Positions 1 to 11,900 of a stretch of DNA of 64,000 nucleotides are shown here, piece by piece. This DNA comes from Aaosphaeria pasadenensis (Eukaryota; Ascomycota; Dothideomycetes; Pleosporales). A model generated the notes under the pieces. The model had not been told where the DNA came from. It did no database searches and saw nothing but the letters and a program-made list of their open reading frames with translations. Location of the stretch: NCBI GenBank assembly GCA_022813625.1, contig JAKLMB010000008.1:930001-994000 (forward strand). Direction: 5' to 3'. Position 1 is the stretch's first letter, and every line of letters starts with the position of its first letter. A program made the translations under genes and the position numbers.

Positions 1-1323
1 GGTCAGTGCTGCTCCCCTCCTCCATCGACTGAAGCGAGGGCCACGTGGTAGGTCCTCCCACCACGACGCGACCACGGCCACGTTCCCACCCGACCAGTTC
101 ATGTTCGCCTCGTCGTTGCTGCTCTTTTTTGTTCGCACCCTGCTCCGATCCAGGGTACCGAACGTCGGGCGCGCTGGGGTAATCCGAACTTGTGCCGCAA
201 GGGAAAAGTCTGACTACCGGTCTGAGCGACGGAAGGCAGACACAGACGACGCCCATGCAGTTCTCTATCGCACTCCAGAGAACAGAGTCATCTACAGACC
301 AATTTGCAGCGAATGTGTTGGGATCCAAGCGGAGTACGAACGGCAGACGCAAAGCAGATGCGATCAAGACACTAGGAATGAAGTTCTGTCAGTGGTTGAC
401 TGTAAAGCCTCCATGTAACTGCAGGAAAGAGCAGGACTTACAAGCCACCGAGAAGGAAGAATCCGATTACGAAAACCCTTTGTGTGATGCTGATTTTCAA
501 GCTCCAGACGTAAGGCAGGGGGAGCGCAAGAAGAAAGAGATCAGCTAAGATATTAGGAATAGAGACGCCAAAGAAGAAGGACCTCAAATGAATGCATTTC
601 GCCGAGCTTTTCAAGGCCGGCGTCCACAGAGAGGCAACGGGGATGCATTGAAAAGCTGCAACTAAAATCTGAAAATACCCGTGGTCAGTGTTGTTATTGA
701 GAGCGCCTCGGTAGATGTGAGGTTGACAAGATCAATGATGTGAATTCAAGGTAAAAGGGGTGAAAGAAACGCAAATTTACCGATGCGATAAACCATCCTA
801 CTACGAAACAAGTAACGAAATATATGGGAACGCGCATTGAAGACATGCTAAACAGCCTCCAGTAATATGCTAGTATAGAAGCTTTTAAGCTAAGCTGGGT
901 AACGTAGTAAAACAGCTCAGCAATATAGACTGTTTTTGCGTGTGCTGAGAGGAGACTTGGTAGGATAGGATCCCCCTGAATAATACTATCATCTGGGAGA
1001 TCTGTATTAATGTTAGATATAGAGACGGCGCATGTGAGGTATAGTACTTACCTACAAGTATGAGAGATATAAACACTCCTAGCAAGACCTTGATGGCATA
1101 TTGTGTTAGTTGACATTAAAACAACGATAATCTCTCAGCATACCAAGCCGGCGCAGGAAAGCCAGTCATCGTACCAGATCTTGGTCCTGGCCACCCTCCG
1201 TGCCGTGAAGCGAAGGATTACAGCAAGTACTGCCACTGGGAAACAGACGGATATTGTTGCAATTGTTCGAGTGCGATACGGCTTCGTGAGATGAGCTACA
1301 TTTGCCGCGGACAGAACTGCCAT
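1..1323 (-). CDS. Fungal rhodopsin-domain (PTH11-like) integral membrane protein, 3' end cut by window
   Basis: Reconstructed exons: 1144-1323, 1052-1088, 781-1001, 442-668 and 1-371, all in frame with GT-AG introns; introns 1 and 2 carry CTAAC branch sites. The start is the ATG at 1323. The product is a multi-pass membrane protein of the fungal rhodopsin-domain family, often annotated as PTH11-like. Visible family hallmarks are the charged loop after TM1 (WYDDW), the motif ELFYYVTQLSLKASIL, the following YWRLF, and the exon 4 pattern FQCIPVASLW then ADLFLLALPLPYVWSLK. Exon 5 has the expected CLPSLRP before the cytoplasmic tail, and the tail is still open at base 1. No CFEM domain is seen at the N-terminus. 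The family is expanded in plant-associated fungi and some members act in surface sensing; ligand and role here are unknown. Confidence 0.85.
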
Positions 1324-2732
1324 GCTAGCCGAAGAAAAAAGGGTCAGAAGGACGCAGATTCATGTCAATTAGAAAAGGGCTATTCTATCGCAAGCTTCGA
1401 AAGTCGGCTTTCTCAGAACTTTATCAATGCTGAGCTAAACGGCTGGCTCGGATCCTTGCTCGTAACAGTGGAGCCAGTGCCCAAGCCTCTTAGATCATTC
1501 CTTGTAAAACAGGAAGCAATCACGAAACCATGCCTTTTAGGCTTACCTAACTACATTTTAGAGAAGGTAACGTGCTTTATTACAACAAAGGTGATCTAGG
1601 CCAATGCGCTAGTGCTACCAAGTACGAGTATGGCGCTGTATGTATACTGACAATGATGCGGCACAAAGTATAGTATGTAGGCCGCAGACAACCCAACAAA
1701 TGTCTGGTGAAATAATGGCAGTAAATATGCCGTATGCGTACACAGATCTCTAATGCCGATTGCTTGGCTCTGGTTGGCTAGATCGGAGGCGGCGAGTTCA
1801 ATCGCCCACTTCCCAAGCCGATTCTACCTATCGGATAGCAGCAGATCCTACCTGGGATGGAGCCTGGTCCTGAGTACCGTAGCAGCCAAGCTTTCGGGAA
1901 TACAACCGACAAGTACCGCAGCATCGCTTGATAATCGTATGATTCAACATCACGTGACATGCTCGACATGCTCAATCGCCAAGAGGATAGAGCAGGTCAA
2001 GCAGGAAGATGCTCACAGTGCTCGACCGCTAATGGCATCAAGCACATCAAGCAAGGACTAGGAAGGATAGATATATAAGATAGATAGTATATAAGATAGA
2101 TAGTGTCCTATTATTAAGATTAAAGATCTACTAGTTATTCTTAGGGAGTATCTAAAAGAGAGTATAAAGTAGGGTATTAGTGTTGAGATCGAGGATCTAC
2201 TGGTTGGTTCTCGGGGATAATCTGAAGAGTAACGTGAAGCGGTTGCAAGGCAGAGGATAATAATAGCGGTAGAACAGTAGAGTGTATTGTCCAATACTAA
2301 CTTAGGTTAAACACAGAGGACCATAAGGGTACTCTGAGTTCTCTATATACTCTAGTAGGTCGAAATATCGCCTTTCAACATTTCGACGCTCGGGTCGAAT
2401 CCTCGGGGTTCGACGTGGTTGTGTCGACATGTCGACTTTCGACCTGTCGACCTTCAAGGCTTGGTAGCCACGTGATCTGGATGTCACGTGCAGTGTTACC
2501 CCTCATAAGCGCCTTCAGATGCCTCCTCTCGTCGTTGTCCCACACCATTGGTTCTGATTGTTCCTTCCTGCTTAGATCGTAACAATATTATGTACCTCTT
2601 ATAAAGTAAGATCTATACCCTATAGCTACTAGAATAACTAAGGTTTTACTTATAACTTAATCTAAGACTGCTTATAATTAACTAATTATAATAATAGACT
2701 TTAAAGGGCTAAACTTGTATATAACATAAAAA
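1324..2732. other. Intergenic region with AT-rich, degenerate repeat DNA
   Basis: Upstream of the rhodopsin-domain gene and downstream of the phospholipase B gene. About 2060-2300 is AT-rich with short GATA/TAGA tracts and a diverged duplication, listed separately. 2370-2470 is rich in TCGA. 2580-2700 is again AT-rich. No open frame here resembles a protein I know. Confidence 0.6.
2113..2240. repeat. Diverged tandem duplication (period about 69 bp) with RIP-like transitions
   Basis: A block starting at 2113 (ATTAAGATTAAAGATCTACT) recurs at 2182 (GTTGAGATCGAGGATCTACT). In the first 12 positions all five differences are transitions, with A or T in the first copy where the second has G or C. 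Similarity continues for about 45 bp with one small gap. The A-for-G and T-for-C skew in one copy is what repeat-induced point mutation gives. No coding function seen. Confidence 0.6.
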
Positions 2733-4806
2733 CTAAAGAAGTGTCACGATAATGCCTATCATAGCGATAATGACAGGTCTCACCGTAACTACTGCCCCTA
2801 GTGCACAGCCGCTTATCTTGATTGCACGTGATGGCACATACGGAGCAGGGGCTGTGGCGTTTGTTGTCCCATTCCAGCAATACCTTGTAAAGCATTTTTG
2901 GCATGACAGCGGAGTCTCCATCTGTGTCTTCCAAAAGCTTCGTGCTAGCATAGCGCATGCAATGCATGCTGGCCATTCACTGTCGATAGTCCCGTTACCC
3001 CTAGTTGCCACATTATAGCCATTCTGAATAATCGCATTGCGTTGCGTGTCGTTAGTCTCCAACTGAAAAGTCGAGATATTCGAGTTATATGTATAAGGAG
3101 AGTTTGGTATGTAAACAACGAGTGGGGCCGGCTGCGTGAGGTTATCGGGATTACAGCCAAAGAAAGTCGGTTTTGAGTTCAGTCCAAGATTGACGAAAGT
3201 ATTATGATCAGGAACGGTTGGAAACGGGGCTCCATGGCCTGATTCGAGGAGAGAGTAGTTGTACGTTGCTATAAGTGAGGTTCCATTTGGCCAGTACGAA
3301 GAAGTGTCGGCAGAACTATCTACCGCAAATATTACGTCAACACCTCTATGAGGTTGTAACAATGGACGGAGAGGAATGTTTTGGAGACTTTCACCGCCGT
3401 CGACAAGGGAGAGTATTTGACTCTGGGCATTGGGATTCACCTCCGGATTAAACTGGTAGAAAGGGTTCACCCAGTACGAAACGTCACTATTCTCATTCCC
3501 AATTTGTTCCAGCTTCTCAGAAACAAATTCCACCACTCGTGAAGGTAAGTTGGTTTTGTTTATCTGTAAGTAGGCTTGATTGAATAGTGATGAGGATGTA
3601 CCCACAACGAAGCCCATGTTGTCGAACCCAGATATGCAATTTTGACCCTCCGAAACTGAGCCATGGCTGAAATTGGTGCCGACGTATTGTAGGGGAGCAA
3701 ATGCGGCGGTGGGAGGATCGAAGGTGCCAATTTCCCAAGGATTAATCTCGAACGTGCTAGAGTTTGCGAGGATAATTAATTGATTGGGTGACCGCTCGAT
3801 GGTAACGATAATTGGCAATGGTACTTGCCCAGATCGAAAGACTTCATTTTGGTTGAGGCTGGTGTATGTATAGTCTCCATTACAAATTAGTTGTATTTCT
3901 AGGGTTGCTGGGGTTTTATGCTTACTAGGGCCTCCATCTGTTGCATTAAATAATTGAAATGAGAGACCCCTTCCCCACAGATCTGTGATTGTAGTTTCAA
4001 AGCCAGCATCCTCTTTATTGTCAACTTCGCTAATGATTTGATCAAAGTATTTGGTGGCAGATAACGTCGATGGTCCTAAATGAATTAACGTAGGTTCGTC
4101 TAGGAGAGGCGTTTGGCGGACCTTCGATGATAGAGCTGTCGAACTGCCAAAGAGAATTCGAGGCGTTCGGATCCATTCTATACAGTTCTTGCACTGACCT
4201 CAGCACAGGTACATAGAGACTACCAACCAGCCAGCTTCCACCTGAAAGGCCAGTCAGATAGGTGGTTGCCTGCAGCAGACCTCCAACATGATTAGGTGAA
4301 GTCGAATTCGTCGTGCTGTTATCAAACGCAGCGATCGCCCCTGCGCCGTTCATGAGAGCTCTCCATCCGCCACCCGACACAGCAATACCAATATTGGGTA
4401 GCGCCGTTCCGTTCTCGACGATTTTATCCATGTAGCCATCAGTGTCAAAACCACTGACATTCGCGCGAGAAAGGAAGTCACGTATTGCCCAAATGGTGTT
4501 GTTTCGCCTCTTTTGCAACCAACTGCTCTCTTCGGAAGAAATGGAGGTCGAATTTCGGACCGTAGGGCGGGGATTTGGACAATCAACTGCATATGGCGCA
4601 TAACCATGGTTATCTGCCCTTGTCTGCCGACTCCAGGCTGCTTCATCCAGTGAAATTCCTTGAACCCCTATTGAAAGCCATCGGAGTAGGCCACCTTGAT
4701 GATCTTAGATTCTCTGCATGAAAAGATAAATGAAAGTTGTACCTTTCTCGTGTGAGGAGAATGCCAAAACTGCCAGAAAGGAGAATAGAGTATGATGGAT
4801 TCCCAT
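2733..4806 (-). CDS. PLB: Phospholipase B / lysophospholipase, secreted, probably GPI-anchored
   Basis: Exons 4743-4806, 4122-4667 and 2733-4075 give about 650 aa. The ATG at 4806 opens a signal peptide (MGIHHTLFSFLAVLAFSS). The fungal phospholipase B catalytic domain is clear: AVSGGGWRALMNGAG at about residues 117-131, nucleophile motif GLSGGSW at 161-167 with Ser163, and the distal Asp in LVDGGESLQN near residue 429. Many N-x-S/T sequons suggest a glycosylated extracellular enzyme. The C-terminus has the usual cysteine pattern and ends in a hydrophobic stretch (VIIAMIGIIVTLL) after a small-residue region, as in GPI-anchor signals. The family removes acyl chains from phospholipids and lysophospholipids. 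Intron 2 is only 46 nt and has an unusual GTCCGC donor, but removing it restores the family's unbroken frame. Confidence 0.92.
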
Positions 4807-6555
4807 TGTTGTACAGCTCTAGATGGCTGTTTATGCTGACACACTAGATTAAGCACACCACATGTTCAGATGGTGTAGTTCTTGTTCAGGTGTCGTTCAG
4901 AACGAGATGATTTATCTACACTCTGGTTTAGGAAGTCGAAGTTCTTTTCCTCATTTTTACGTAATTTCTCGTTGAGAAGCTTGCATTCAGCCTACATTTA
5001 CATGCATGCCTCTCGGGTCGGGTCTGGAAGTTAGGCTCGTTGTGCAAGCGGGGTCGAGGCACTGAAGAGATCCTCTCTGCTATTGGCAGGAATAATGAAG
5101 GAACATTCAACACGTGAACTATTCTCTAGTATTTACATTTGCGTATTCATCACTCGATGTATTGAATGCCTTTGTGACCGGAAAATTCCGTACAAATAGG
5201 AACCTGAGGGTTTCAAGATTTGTGATGTGGAGTGCGGCATGAAGAGTTGTACATCACAAGATCAAGTTACGATCGTCTAGCAAAATGTAAAAGGATTGCA
5301 ATATTGCAGCCTCGCGAACAACTCTAACGCGCGAAAAGCGGGAGGTTGCTGTTACCATTATGTAAGGTGCTATTCTGATACTGAAGCTCGGCTTCCGCAC
5401 GCATCCGAGAGAGTAATGTCTGGCACATGACAACGTATGGTTGCCCGAGAAGCATGATTGCTTGGGTGCCTAGAATAATCCAGTGGTTTGGTTTCCTTGA
5501 CATGGCACGATATTCCCTGAGCAACAATTGTACGACAGTGCCGCCAAATTCCAACTAGCATTAGTATCGCCGGCCCTGGACGACTCCGAATTATACGCAT
5601 CTACACCACAATGGTTTGGCTTCAAGACAAGTTTTCAAAAGATCGCATAAGACTACTTTAGGTTTCGTAAAGTGCGTAAAATGAATCATTGGCACCAGAT
5701 CTAAAGATTCCTATTGTCAGTAACGTCTCTAGGATGAGTGGTTCAGCTTCGCTGGTAGGAACATGCTATGGTTATCATACCCAATGTGCTCAATTGGTAA
5801 ACTCAGTATAGTACCGTAACATTGATGCGTCCACAGCATCGAAGATGGCTTCACCTTTTCATGGTATTAGTTGTTCAACTAACTGGTTTGTAACGTGGAG
5901 GCGCACTCAGCACTTGGATGACCGATTGTGCCACTAAGTCATTCCAATTATGGTACATTATGAATGCAAGATAGTTCGTCGTGAGCGAAGCTGCTATTGG
6001 GTGCAGGGGGGTAAAAATATCAAAAACCCGCCCAGAAAAGCCAGAACGACGTCCACCCCACTGGGCAACGATGTCAGACTACGTGGAGATGAAGAAGGTG
6101 ACGATTAAAGCCGTCATGTGCAGCTCCAAAGATTGTTACTCGCTTCCGAATATCGAGGAATAGATAGCTGATCGAAGAACAACATGAGTGGACCTCTTTC
6201 TCTCTCATTGTATAGCGGGTGAGAGGACGCCGCAAACACTTCCGCACTATCGCGCAGCGAGCCTGGAATACCCTGCATCCTTATAGCTGAAGGGGACAGT
6301 GCTGGAAGTTAAAGATCATTGACAATTTGTGGGATATGTGGAATAAACAGGGCAAAATTTCCTCCAGCACAGTGAGGCCACCTATTTGGAGCTGATTATT
6401 TAAGGATCAATCACTAATCTTTCTATTTATCCCACACATATAGTTAGCAATAGTACGTATATACACCGTTTAAGCTTACTCTCTCGCGCAATACAAAAAG
6501 ATTCTCAATCTGATTATCCGACCAGACCTCGAAGATCCATATTTGGCCCGCAACC
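4807..6555. other. Intergenic, no gene recognised
   Basis: Lies between the divergently transcribed phospholipase B and MARVEL-like genes, so it holds both promoters. Short minus-strand open stretches at 5324-5554 and around 5900-6120 have some coding look but match no family I recognise and lack convincing splice partners. They may be decayed gene pieces. Confidence 0.5.
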
Positions 6556-7275
6556 ATGGGCACAGCCTCGAAAGTCATCTGCGTTCTCCTTCGGATAACC
6601 GAACTTTGCAGCTCCGTCATCGTGGTCGCCCTTCTAAGCCACTTCTTTTATCTGTTGCACCGTGCACCAGATACCTCTGATAACAGTCGCCTCGTATATG
6701 CGGAGGTTATCTCCTGTCTTACACTCGTCGCTTCGATCCTCCTTATTCTTCCCTTTAAATACTCTTTCTACGCTTGGCCTCTGGATGCTATATTCTTTAT
6801 CTGCACAATCGTGGCATTCGCACTGTTAGCTAATGTAGGTAATGGTAGAACATTCACATCACATAGCTAACTTAATGTACAGCTCAACTCCTCTTGCACT
6901 TCCTCATGGTATTGGAACTATTGGGGTTTCTACTGGGGCAGATTCTGGACCGTGCCACGCGTCAATATCACAGCCAACACGATTGGCCGTGAAGGCTGTT
7001 CAAGTTGGAGGACTATTCTTGCTTTCCTTTTCATAGGGTCGATGGCTTGGATGTTTAGTGCAATCCTTGTGAGTTTCACGTTCCAACACGGCTTATTGCA
7101 GAATCATATTGTACTGATATGTGAGCTCTAGGGACTTGTTGTTTTCCTAACAATCCGCAAGGATCGTCAAGCGGAGAGGACAAGCTCTACGTTGACGAAC
7201 GACAGGGCCAACGAGGAAAAAGGTTTGCACCCTAACCGCCAGACATCCGATCCCGAAGCCCGGCAGTACAGTTAA
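6556..7275 (+). CDS. Four-TM MARVEL-like membrane protein, hypothetical
   Basis: Exons 6556-6834, 6883-7068 and 7132-7275 join in phase 0 and give a 202-aa protein. Exon 1 encodes three hydrophobic segments (LCSSVIVVALLSHFFYLLH, the YAEVISCLTLVASILLIL region, and DAIFFICTIVAFALLAN). Exon 2 encodes a Trp/Tyr-rich extracellular loop (SSWYWNYWGFYWGRFW) followed by a fourth segment ending GSMAWMFSAIL. The tail is polar and basic. This four-TM layout with a cysteine/aromatic loop before TM4 matches fungal MARVEL-domain proteins of unknown function. The first donor is taken as GTAGGT because that choice alone keeps the aromatic loop in frame. Confidence 0.75.
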
Positions 7276-8919
7276 GGCAGGGAAAGATAACATGCAGACT
7301 TAAGGTAAACAGATTGCGTAGGATGCTACAAATTGCCATCTGTTTAATCTCTCGATCTCCTTTCGAAGGATGAGTCTATTAAGCGTCTAATGCGCCTTGA
7401 ATTTGATTTTGAATTTGATTTTTAACAGCTCTTCAGGAATTATAATATACAGCCTTCCATTTTGATTCCCTAAAACATGGATTTCAATTGGTCCTAAAGT
7501 TGTCAGGGAGTGCTGAAGAAATGCTATCAGATCTCCCCCTGCAATTGTGGTCGAGATGTTGAGGTTTTACGGACATCAGTCACTACAACGCGCGTGGAAG
7601 CTTTTACACTAGGCTCTAAGGCGCTGAATCTATGAATCTATAGGATATAACCTATGGAGATCATTTTGCCGAGAGTGTGAGATGGGCAAGAAGAAGAATG
7701 TTCACAAAGCAATCAAAGTCATCGATTGTTCACATTATAAGAAAACAAAGTGTGCACACAAGTAGAGGAGATCATTTGCGGTGAATATATCACATAAGTG
7801 GAATATGTAATTACAAAGGGCTTCTGCAGTCTCGCAACCGCCCGCTCGCTTTGCCCTATGGGCCCTTCTGCACGTCTGTCGATCTTTACCTTTTTGCTCT
7901 ATTTATAATTAGCCGTAATTAAAAAATCCATATCTATTAATCTAGGAATTTAAACCCTAATCTTAGACTTAGCCCTTACTAGTACCCTCTTATAGCTAAT
8001 ATAGATGCTAATTTCTATACAGTAAATAGGTATTAAAATTTTAATATACTATTAATCCTGCTAATATTTTTAATGACTAATATACTATAATACTACCCCT
8101 AGACTAGTACTATATATCCTAAGATACCTAAGATATTTTATAATCTTCCTCCTTTTATTCTACTAATAACCTTGGTCAAAACGTTGGGGTGTGGCTAATG
8201 AACAGAACGCGACGATCTTTATAATTCACTACAAGTGCTGCTGAATTAGATTATGGCACAGTTAACGTTAGTAATAGCTATTTACTATACCTATGAGACT
8301 GTGCGACCATCGTGTATGGGAGAGAAGTAGTAATCCAGGCGATTAAGCATGCAGCGATAGGGCTGCTTTAGCAATTTTCACCTTACATGTAGCCTATATA
8401 TATATACTGTGAGTCAAGCATGAATCCTTAATCCAGAGTTTCCCTCGGTGTATGGGCCTAGTCAACAATATAATTTTGCCGTAACTCTTATATACGGCCA
8501 CAAGAGTGGTAGTGTATTGGAAACAGTGGTACCCGGGGAATTATTACGCCAAGCAGTGGTAAGGCGGTCATTTGCCGTAACTTAATCGTTTGTCGCCGCT
8601 TTGCCGCGCTTAGCTTGCGATGGGCAGTACAGAGCTTTGCAAAATCGGTTTCCCCGCAGACATGCGACAACAAAGCTTTCCCACTCCTGCCAAGGTGTGG
8701 CTCAGCCTTGAGCCTTACTAAATTCAGTTAAGCTGGGATAAAGTCTGCAAGGCGTGCGATTAACGAGCTTTAATGTAACAAGTACGCTTAAGTTGATGCC
8801 TTACTGTTGGCATCATGTGCCTTTTATTAATGCAAGCGTGTCGGCAGCAATTAAGTCCACCAAAAGTTTGAACATCAAAGGCCAGAACTCTGCGACAAAG
8901 AGAATGACTACTTTTCCAG
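7276..8919. other. Intergenic with AT-rich block, probable transposon or RIP relic
   Basis: About 7900-8160 is strongly AT-rich and without open frames. Around 8460-8940 the sequence is more balanced and contains repeated TTTGCCGTAACT motifs (8474 and 8570), but the frames there are broken and I could not assign them to a transposase. This block separates the MARVEL-like gene from the 3' end of the NLR gene. Confidence 0.5.
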
Positions 8920-11900
8920 CTATGCAGTACTCTTAGGAAATTGCGCATGTAGTTGCTGCGCTTCGCTCTTCCTACCCACCCGTTTGTAGATAATAATCAG
9001 GTTGTTGACCGTGTTCAGTGTTGATGTATGGCCCGGCCCAAGTGCCTTCTCCTTTCCTCGTAACGCGCGCAAGAGCATTTCTTCTGCTTCAACAAGCCGT
9101 CCATGGGTTGCATAAAGAATGCCCAAATTGTTGACTGTGCCCAATGTTGACATATGGTCTGGTCCAAATGTTTTCTCCTTTCCTTGTAACGCTCGCAAGT
9201 ACATTTCCTCTGCCTCGTCGAGACATCCATGGGCTGCATAGAGCATGCCCATATTGTTAATCGTGCCCAATGTCGACGTATGATCCGGTCCAAGTGCATT
9301 TTCTTTTCCTTGCAGCGCTAGTTTGTACATCTCCACTGCCGGACCCAGCTTTTTCTGAACTGTATAGAGCATGCCCAAATTGTTGAGCACACCGAGTGTT
9401 AATGGGTGATTGTCTCCAAGTGCCGTCTTGAAGCCATGCAGTGCCAGCAAGTACATCTCCTCTGCCTCGCCTAGCCTTCTCTGGTCAAAGTAGAGAAGGC
9501 CCAAATTGTTGGTTATGTTAATTGTCATCATATCCCCTGATCCTAATGCCACTTTATAGCCTTGCAGGGCCCGCTGGTACATCTCCTCCGCCTCGCCAAG
9601 TTTATCTAACCTTCGGTAAAGAATTCCCAAACAATTGAACGTGTTCAATGTAGATGTATCATTCGGTCCAAGTGCCATTTTGAAACCGTGCAGCGCTCGC
9701 TCGTACATCTTCTCGGCCTTCATGAGTTTGCCCTGTTTTGTATAGAGGTCGCCCATGCTGTTCACGATGCCAAGTGTTGATATATGATCCCTTCCAAGTA
9801 TATTCTGAAAGCCGTGCAATGCCCAGTCAAACATCTGCTCTGCCTCCTCGAGCTTTGCTAGGGTCGAATATAGATTCCCAAGATTCTGCAGAGCCACCAG
9901 TAGACCGTTTTCTTCTTCGACCCTCCCAGCTTTAACAGACGACCAGCACCTAGAGGCATGCTGCATAAGTCTTCGTTGAGTCATCCAAGAACCTTTGGAA
10001 TCGAATTCCGGGACATGCGAGCTAACGCAATATAGAGAAAGTCTTGCCAACTCTTTGCTCCATTCTTGATTTAGCACATGAGTCGTCCATTCGTGGACGC
10101 AGCTATGCATACTGTATCCTGTTGATTCGATCTTGTCCATCTCCAACGGCCTGTCTGCTTCTGCCAATCCATGGTTGCACAGCACCCTCATCGCTTGGTT
10201 GAAGTTGAGCGCGTCCTCTGTCAGTCGAGCGAACCATTCCGGACCTGCTGAATTTTCTTCTCGTAAGAGCTCGAACCACAAGTCTTGGTTGTCAAAGTAC
10301 GCCCATAGCTGTAGAAGCCTTGCCGACAACTCGTTCTGTCGTTCGATGTGATTATACGACAGCTGCCATGTCGTGTATAGTTGCCGGTCTTCGTACGAGC
10401 TTAACTCAGGAGTTGTTTGCTGTAGCTTCAGCCATGACGCCTTGTACAGACCAAGGTAGTCCTGAAAGCTGGTCGCCACCTGGTCGAGGTAAGCGCCGGC
10501 AGTGGCGAGGGCAAGTGGCAGCCCATCCAGTTCTTTGGCGACCGCTGCGGCGCCGGGATCTATCATGACATCAGTGTCCGGTCACGTGGTCTCAGATTGG
10601 TATATCTTACCGTTCAATGCATCCTTCCGCCGCGACGCATCGCACAGAATCTGAAGGCTGTCGCGCGCGTCTTCCAGCTTGCGCACTTGGATACGATGGC
10701 CGATGGCTACTTGCGACGATCTAGTTGTGACCACGATCGACCCGTGGTATGCATTGGGAAGAAACTGGCGAATATCCACCGCGGTTGGATTCGGTGTGTT
10801 AGCGAGCTTCGGATTGTCGTAGTTGTCGAATACCATCAGCCAGCGCGTGTTCTTGGGATGATCCAGCCATTGCTTGACGGCGGCTACAACATCGTCTAGG
10901 CCGCTGGTCTCGGTAACCGAGTTGAGTTGGCTGGTGGCAGAGCAATGCTGCCGGATCCGGTTGGCCATCCTGACATAGCTCTGCTTCACTGCGTCTTCGT
11001 CTTTGACGTTTAGCCAGAACACCGCCGAATAGTCCGCCTTGTGCTGTTTGGCGTACGCGACCGCCAGCTGCGTCTTGCCAATTCCGCCCAGGCCGTGAAG
11101 CGTAACCGTTCTTCGGCCGTCGTCGCTGTCTTCGCTGCAGAGAACGGCATGCATCTCTGCCAGCTCCTGCTGTCTGGCCACAAAGTGTTCTGTTTCCGAA
11201 ATCTCGGCTAGGCTGAAGCCGACTGAGAAGCTGTCCTCCCAGTCGATGCGAGCTGCACATTGAAGGGTCATTATGGATATCATCGGATCTCGGATACAAT
11301 TGAAGCTACCTACCCGCATCCACCCTGCCCTCTTCTTCCCATCGAGACGCAACGACGTCACCTGCACGCCGTACCATGATTTGCAAGTGTCCTGACACAG
11401 TATTGTATCCGCCATCTCCCCTCGATTCAAACCTGACTATGTTAGTATGGTTTGCATGGATGGCAATCGGCTCGGCGTCGGCTGCGCCTGGGACAACCGC
11501 TGATGCTCGCGGAACGACCTATACTGTGAGCAACTGCCGCATGTTGACAAAGAAAGACTTACCATGAGAGAGTGTCCCAGCATGGTTGGAGTCTCGTACT
11601 CTTCGAAAGCAAACTTCGTTACAAAGTCGCTGCTGATCGGTCCGTACTGACCAAGCTGCTGCTGGAGCCACTCCGAGCCCTGATCCAATTGCTTGATGAG
11701 GCGATCATCCGCCGCCACAAAGACCGATGCCACATTCACCAGTAGCTTGCCAAGCTGCACTCCGTTGCCGCCCTGGTGTGGCGTGCCCATGAAGAAGATG
11801 CCGTATGTCGACGTCTTGATCGAGCGGTGTTCCTCTAGTGCGCCCTTTCGGGCCATGTCCGAGTGGATAAGCGCCTGGTCAGTCAGCTAGGGAGAAAATA

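Noticed and set aside
2380..2470. tRNA-like GGTCGAATCC string
   Set aside because: No acceptor stem, anticodon arm or correct spacing around it.
2494..2583. TGTTAC...GTAACA ends about 90 bp apart, resembling a solo LTR
   Set aside because: Far too short for an LTR and no matching target-site duplication on the flanks.
5324..5554. 76-residue minus-strand open frame between phospholipase B and the MARVEL-like gene
   Set aside because: Ordinary amino-acid composition but no recognisable domain, no splice partners and overlapping competing frames.
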